From Candidatus Gallacutalibacter stercoravium (GTDB taxonomy: Bacteria > Bacillota > Clostridia > Oscillospirales > Acutalibacteraceae), in assembly GCA_018716975.1 (NCBI GenBank), contig DVJE01000017.1, positions 41,267 through 105,266 of the forward strand: a DNA stretch of 64,000 nt, given 5' to 3'. The notes beneath the pieces were generated by a model. That model was not told where the DNA came from, ran no database searches, and saw only the letters and a program-made list of their open reading frames with translations. Below are positions 60,457 through 64,000 of the stretch, in pieces. Numbering within the stretch: position 1 is the stretch's first letter; each line of letters begins with the position of its first letter. The position numbers were made by a program, and so were the translations under genes.

Positions 60457-60870
60457 CCGCCTTAGCTGCATGAAATGTCTCTGAATGATATTTCTATGTT
60501 GGCCGCATCTGTTGGCCGCATCCGCCACATTACTTACGAATCCAAACGACATTGGTAACGCTTCTGTTGAGCCATCCCACCGCTCACTTGGTGCTAAGAT
60601 TCTTTTTCAGGTTGGCTGCGCGGAAGTGGGGACTATAGGCAGCCGATAGCTTAGCACAAATCCCTCATCCGACACAAGACGGGTGAGGGTAAGGGTTGTA
60701 TCCTACTGTTTTTGTGAAACCACATGCTTTTATGACTGCTACAATGTTGTACGCATGTTACGAAACAAAACGTAAAATTCACAAAAAGCAATAAACCCCA
60801 GAATCTACAGGATCCTGGGGTTGCGTTGACAAAAAAGATACCCGCTACAAGCGCGGGCACAAAACTTCAG
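60457..60870. other. Intergenic region with several strong hairpins
   Basis: A nested structure (outer GTGCTAAG/CTTAGCAC, inner GTTGGCTGC/GCAGCCGAT; 60591-60657), a 9-bp hairpin (60662-60690) and AACCCCAG/CTGGGGTT (60794-60822, minus-strand T-rich tail). No reliable ORF. Short tandem GTTGGCCGCATC repeats lie at 60497-60521. Unassigned; could be an RNA gene or leftovers. Confidence 0.5.
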
Positions 60871-60912
60871 AATAAAGAAAAACCTGCGGTGCATGAATTG
60901 CTCACCGCAGGT
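60871..60912 (-). terminator. Terminator of the tRNA operon
   Basis: Minus strand: ACCTGCGGTG pairs with CACCGCAGGT and is followed by TTTTTCTTTATT, directly after tRNA-Val. Confidence 0.87.
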
Positions 60913-60913
60913 G

Positions 60914-60991
60914 TGGTGGACACGTTGGGACTCGAACCCAAGACCTCTCGCGTGTGAGGCGAGCGCTCTAACCAGCTGAGCTACGCGTCCA
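60914..60991 (-). tRNA. tRNA-Val (CAC)
   Basis: Cloverleaf with TGGACGC acceptor, anticodon loop CTCACAC (anticodon CAC), T-loop GGTTCGAGTCC and encoded CCA. Confidence 0.92.
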
Positions 60992-60994
60992 TAT

Positions 60995-61070
60995 TGGTGA
61001 CCCGGACGAGAATCGAACTCGTGTTACCGCCGTGAAAGGGCGGTGTCTTAGCCGCTTGACCACCGGGCCA
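60995..61070 (-). tRNA. tRNA-Glu (TTC)
   Basis: GGCCCGG-type acceptor, anticodon loop CTTTCAC (anticodon TTC), T-loop GTTCGATTC and encoded CCA. Cotranscribed with the flanking tRNAs. Confidence 0.93.
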
Positions 61071-61072
61071 TT

Positions 61073-61150
61073 TGGTAGCGGCAAATGGATTTGAACCATC
61101 GACACTTCGGGTATGAACCGAATGCTCTAGCCAACTGAGCTATGCCGCCA
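61073..61150 (-). tRNA. tRNA-Met (CAT)
   Basis: Acceptor GGCGGCATAGCTCAG, anticodon loop TTCATAC (CAT), T-loop GGTTCAAATCC and encoded CCA. The 5' GGCGGC acceptor fits elongator Met; initiator or lysidine-modified Ile forms are less likely. Confidence 0.92.
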
Positions 61151-61182
61151 TCTCTACTCTGCACAACTGCGGAGCGTTATTA

Positions 61183-61212
61183 ATTATAGTATATCATATA
61201 CCGATTTGTCAA
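61183..61212 (-). promoter_or_regulatory. Promoter of the tRNA operon
   Basis: On the minus strand TTGACA, 18 bases, TATAAT, about 30 bases before tRNA-Met. Confidence 0.8.
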
Positions 61213-61359
61213 GCCTAAAACAAGAAAACCTTATTTTTTCTGAAAATTCCTGGCAAAATTCCGCTTTTCCCGGCAACAAAAGGCGTGTATAATGGGTTTG
61301 CGGCCACTAAATGAGTCAAATCTAGCCGGCCACAACCGGCTGCTGAAAGGAGCCTTACC

Positions 61360-61962
61360 ATGCCTTTGGGAGCTGTTCTGCATACACCCCGCTTGTTGCT
61401 GCGCCCTTATCGCACGGATGACGGCAACGCTGTGCATCAGGTCATCCGGCGGAAAGAAATTTTTGCCACAACCTACGCAATCCCCCGCAACTATCCTCGC
61501 AGCCGGGTGGACTGGTGGTTTGCCATGTTGGACAACCAGCGCCGCAACGGCACCGGCTGTGAGTACGGCGTATTCTGCAACCGCACTGGGCGGTATATTG
61601 GCAACTGTGGGCTAATCAATATACAACGCGGGCAAGGCGCGGCTGAACAGCGGTTTTTTTCCGCCGCCATATCCTATTTTATCGACCCTGATTTGTGGGG
61701 CAAGGGCTACGCCACCGAAAGCGCCGCCGCCGTGCTGGATCTTGCTTTTGGGCAGCTGCATATGCACCGTATCACCGGGCGTTGTATGTCGATTAATCCC
61801 GCTTCCCGCCGGGTGATGGAAAAATTAGGGATGCGCTACGAAGGCACGGGCCGGGATGAACTGTGCAAAGACGGCGTTTATTACGACGTGGATCACCTGT
61901 CGATTTTGCAAGACGAATATTTCTCTGTACCTTCTTCTTTCGCGCATCCTGGCCACGGTTAA
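61360..61962 (+). CDS. GNAT acetyltransferase, RimJ/RimL type
   Basis: 200 residues behind AAAGGAG. LHTPRLLLRPYRTDDGNAV, YFIDPDLWGKGYATESAAAVLDLAFGQLHMHRI and NPASRRVMEKLGMRYEG are the RimJ/RimL-like pattern with the acetyl-CoA loop at WGKGYATE. Substrate unknown (protein N-terminus, antibiotic or small amine). Its stop lies in the terminator stem. Confidence 0.87.
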   Translation: MPLGAVLHTPRLLLRPYRTDDGNAVHQVIRRKEIFATTYAIPRNYPRSRVDWWFAMLDNQRRNGTGCEYGVFCNRTGRYIGNCGLINIQRGQGAAEQRFFSAAISYFIDPDLWGKGYATESAAAVLDLAFGQLHMHRITGRCMSINPASRRVMEKLGMRYEGTGRDELCKDGVYYDVDHLSILQDEYFSVPSSFAHPGHG

Positions 61963-61990
61963 GCCGCATATCTATATTGCTGCGGCTTTC
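61961..61990 (+). terminator. Terminator overlapping the acetyltransferase stop
   Basis: AAGCCGCA pairs with TGCGGCTT around a 12-base loop, followed by TTTCC. Confidence 0.65.
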
Positions 61991-62081
61991 CACAGGCCCG
62001 AAAAGTTTTCAACATTTCTTTGTGGAAAAAGTGGAAAACCGATTACCCCGGGTAATATCAAAATTTCTTATTACCGGGCTC

Positions 62082-62175
62082 TTGACATCTAATCCCAAAA
62101 AGCACTAGATATGGGGGCTTCTTGCTAGTGCGGCAACCCGCATAATCTTCGCCGCTTTGGCGGCTTTTGTTGAAA
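62082..62175 (+). promoter_or_regulatory. Possible promoter and short terminated transcript
   Basis: TTGACA, 18 bases, TAGATA (62082-62111) precede a hairpin GCCGC-TTTG-GCGGC followed by TTTTGTTG near 62151-62170. An RNA of about 55 bases would result. A palindrome ATTACC-CC-GGGTAAT lies at 62042-62057 upstream. Confidence 0.3.
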
Positions 62176-62191
62176 AATGCTCTTATGAGCG

Positions 62192-62223
62192 AAAGGCGGT
62201 CGGCTTTTTAGCCGCCCGCCTTT
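62192..62223. terminator. Terminator after the tandem membrane-protein genes
   Basis: AAAGGCGG-CGGCT pairs with AGCCG-CCGCCTTT with one mismatch. Modest T-run, on both strands. Confidence 0.6.
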
Positions 62224-62227
62224 TGCT

Positions 62228-63088
62228 TTATTCCGGTAGTTTGAGGTCTACGGCAGGATAATAGTACACATCACTTTCTCCTGCTGACGTACCTGTCCCC
62301 GCTAAATTAAAATGTAAAAACAACCGATCTCCAACAAAAATATCTGGATCATGAATAACATAAGCTAGCGTCACATCAATCTTTTCATGGGGTTCTAAGG
62401 TTAAAAAGTAATAATCATCCGTTCCAAATTTGTCCTCGTTTACGTCAACATAATGCACCTCCATATCTGACGAATGATCTGGACGCTCCGTGATAGTTCT
62501 ATTCCCTTCCTCAATGAATAGCAAAGTTACCCTTTTTAAACTTAGAGTGCATGCGACATCCTCTAAATTTTCAATAGTTAAAGTTGTAAATAAATAACTA
62601 TGATCGCTTAACATATTACCCTGGGTATCTACAGTTGGAAAAAATCCCGGCGATGGATATTCTTCAGATTCTTTGCCATAATCAAAATATTCTACTGGAT
62701 GCCCTTGCAAATCTTTACTCATAGTGGCATCTTTTACCGTTATTTCAAACTTGCCCTCCAGATTCCCCTCTTGGAAGGATTGATTAAGCTGAAAAGTTTT
62801 TTCTGGGTTTAGCTGATAGGTGTCAATTTCTTCATTTGATTCTGAAGATAATGCACTGTTATCAGATAAAGAATCTGCTGGGATGGACTCTGCCGTTTCA
62901 TCTGATGCCGCTTTTAAACTAGTATTTTCTTCTTGGGCAGAACCTACCTGTCCCACTGAATCAGATGTTTGCTGTGGGAACCACCCTTCCATCCCGGGTA
63001 ATGGATTGTGATATAACACAACTGCGGTTATAACTAACACTGCTGCCACCAATACAGTGGGAATAATAATTTTTCTTTTCTTTTTCAT
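62228..63088 (-). CDS. Membrane-anchored exported protein, paralogue 1
   Basis: 286 residues from the ATG behind AAGGAGG. A membrane segment (IIIPTVLVAAVLVITAVVLY, residues about 6-25) with a KKKRK start, a Ser/Glu-rich linker (about 40-90) and a C-terminal beta-rich domain of about 190 residues. About half identical to the next gene, with shared PGMEGWFPQQ, MSKDLQGHP, LTIENL, LFLHFNLAG-type and YYPxVDLKLP. No domain assigned, though resembling DUF4352/DUF5067-like immunoglobulin folds. Function unknown. Confidence 0.72.
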   Translation of the reverse strand: MKKKRKIIIPTVLVAAVLVITAVVLYHNPLPGMEGWFPQQTSDSVGQVGSAQEENTSLKAASDETAESIPADSLSDNSALSSESNEEIDTYQLNPEKTFQLNQSFQEGNLEGKFEITVKDATMSKDLQGHPVEYFDYGKESEEYPSPGFFPTVDTQGNMLSDHSYLFTTLTIENLEDVACTLSLKRVTLLFIEEGNRTITERPDHSSDMEVHYVDVNEDKFGTDDYYFLTLEPHEKIDVTLAYVIHDPDIFVGDRLFLHFNLAGTGTSAGESDVYYYPAVDLKLPE

Positions 63089-63154
63089 TTGCCGCGCCTC
63101 CTTTGTCAACTGTGCCATAACCGTGAACTATATAAGGAACAAGCGGGCAGCTAG

Positions 63155-63961
63155 TTACGGCAGCTTTAGGTCCACCACTGGGTAATAATAAATGGTGCTC
63201 TCGCCAGGTTCAACACCCACACCCGCTAAATTGAACTGCAAATAAAGGTGATCTCCTTCTTGGAGTCCTCCATCTTCTCCCTCGTAAGTAATATACCCCA
63301 AAGTCATGGTCTTTGATTCGTTTGGCTCAAACTTTACTATAGAATCATTTCCATCATATTTATTATGAACTAGATCTAGATACAACGGTGAGGGCGTCAA
63401 ATTTCTTCCAACCTCTCGATTATCATCTCCAATAGTAATTATTCTTACGCTACTCACATAGACTTCCACTGATTTTTCCATTAAATTTTCAATGGTTAGA
63501 TTGGCAAACAAATAATGGTGAGGGCTTATAAACGTCCCTTCCTCATCTGTTATCCAGTTAAATGCCGGGAAATCCTTATTAGAAGAATAATTAAAATACT
63601 CTTTTGGGTGCCCTTGGAGATCCTTGCTCATCGATACGCTGTTTATCGTAATCTTATATATCCCTTCTAAATTCGTTGCCTGAAAGGTTTCTCCTATCTG
63701 GTAAACTTTTTCCGGATCCAGCTGAAAGGAATCGATTTCTTTCGACAGATTAGGATCAGGAAATACTTGCTCTAATGGAACCGAAGTGAGACCACCTGCG
63801 CTTTCTTCCTGTTGTGAAACAGCTGGTTGACCGGTCGGCGCCTGTTGTGGGAACCACCCTTCCATACCCGGCAGCGGGTGCTGATATATTACTACGCCGG
63901 TTATAACCAATACCGCAGCAGCCAGTACGATGGGCACAATAACTTTCCCTTTGCCTTTCAT
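63155..63961 (-). CDS. Membrane-anchored exported protein, paralogue 2
   Basis: 268 residues from the ATG at 63961 behind AAGGAGG. Tandem paralogue of the gene at 62228: same N-terminal anchor VIVPIVLAAAVLVITG, the same PLPGMEGWFPQQ junction and the same C-terminal motifs, with a shorter linker. The 66-base gap to the downstream copy repeats the leader sequence found upstream of this gene, so the pair arose by duplication. A third copy could lie beyond the window. Confidence 0.72.
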   Translation of the reverse strand: MKGKGKVIVPIVLAAAVLVITGVVIYQHPLPGMEGWFPQQAPTGQPAVSQQEESAGGLTSVPLEQVFPDPNLSKEIDSFQLDPEKVYQIGETFQATNLEGIYKITINSVSMSKDLQGHPKEYFNYSSNKDFPAFNWITDEEGTFISPHHYLFANLTIENLMEKSVEVYVSSVRIITIGDDNREVGRNLTPSPLYLDLVHNKYDGNDSIVKFEPNESKTMTLGYITYEGEDGGLQEGDHLYLQFNLAGVGVEPGESTIYYYPVVDLKLP

Positions 63962-63974
63962 TCCCCGCGCCTCC

Positions 63975-64000
63975 TTGTCAAGCAATCGTGAAATATAACC
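63975..64000. repeat. 26-base copy of the repeat-array unit at the window edge
   Basis: TTGTCAAG...GTGAAATATAACC here is identical to 46615-46640, the third unit of the array at 46.5 kb. It lies directly upstream of the paralogue 2 ribosome site. The element probably continues past the window. Confidence 0.85.

Noticed and set aside
60651..60860. 69-codon Cys/Phe-rich minus-strand frame
   Set aside because: No ribosome site, overlaps several hairpins, and composition is not protein-like.

Overview
The window looks like the chromosome of a Gram-positive, anaerobic, gut-type Clostridia (Oscillospirales-like) bacterium. The support is strong AGGAGG-type ribosome binding sites, sigma-A promoters (TTGACA-17-TATAAT), intrinsic terminators, a T-box leader, a cobalamin riboswitch, DegV, a YtrA-type GntR/ABC operon, indolepyruvate:ferredoxin oxidoreductase, and corrinoid methyltransferase-type proteins. 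Base composition is moderate to GC-rich in most genes and AT-rich between them. No phage structural genes, integrase, transposase, rRNA or CRISPR array was seen. Three tRNA genes lie near the right end.

Layout. 0-5 kb: the 3' end of a PII gene, a Pit phosphate transporter with its DUF47 partner behind an unusual leader, and a GntR-ABC exporter operon. 5-14 kb: a minus-strand surface/membrane cluster of zinc-ribbon membrane proteins, a 1344-residue VWA/TIG protein and an Ig-like type I membrane protein. 14-20 kb: SGNH hydrolase, DegV, a secreted Ser-rich protein, and a GntR-RCK_C (BusR-like) regulator beside a CPA2 antiporter. 20-22 kb: two consecutive XRE/ImmA-type regulator-protease pairs. 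23.7-29.4 kb: a corrinoid protein, a cobalamin riboswitch and four UroD-family proteins. 31-36 kb: a double cupin, two ArsC-like proteins, a YccF protein, an NSS transporter and a MATE exporter. 36.5-40.8 kb: a corrinoid-activating ferredoxin/ASKHA protein, a DUF1638 protein and a PocR-AraC regulator. 40.8-44.9 kb: a T-box-controlled iorAB-paaK operon. 45-47.6 kb: two tandem XRE paralogues, a 66-71 nt periodic repeat array, and two 348-bp direct repeats, each apparently a type I toxin-antitoxin module. 47.7-60.5 kb: a GH116-like glycosidase, two more UroD proteins, a sugar isomerase-like protein, an orphan GHKL kinase, DUF1848, an esterase, PAP2, an ADP-ribosylglycohydrolase and a PfkB kinase. 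60.9-64 kb: tRNA-Val, -Glu and -Met, an acetyltransferase, and two tandem paralogous membrane-anchored proteins.

How it works together. The central theme is corrinoid-dependent methyl transfer: one B12-binding protein, six UroD-family proteins, a B12-sensing leader and a reductive activator lie within about 37 kb, with a probable PocR-type regulator. The substrate cannot be read from the sequence. The iorAB-paaK operon fits conversion of aryl pyruvates through aryl-acetyl-CoA to aryl acetates. The least expected element is the pair of short type I toxin-antitoxin modules at 46.9-47.6 kb: a 28-residue hydrophobic peptide faces a convergent short RNA in each copy. A 26-base sequence from the neighbouring repeat array reappears exactly at the window's right edge.
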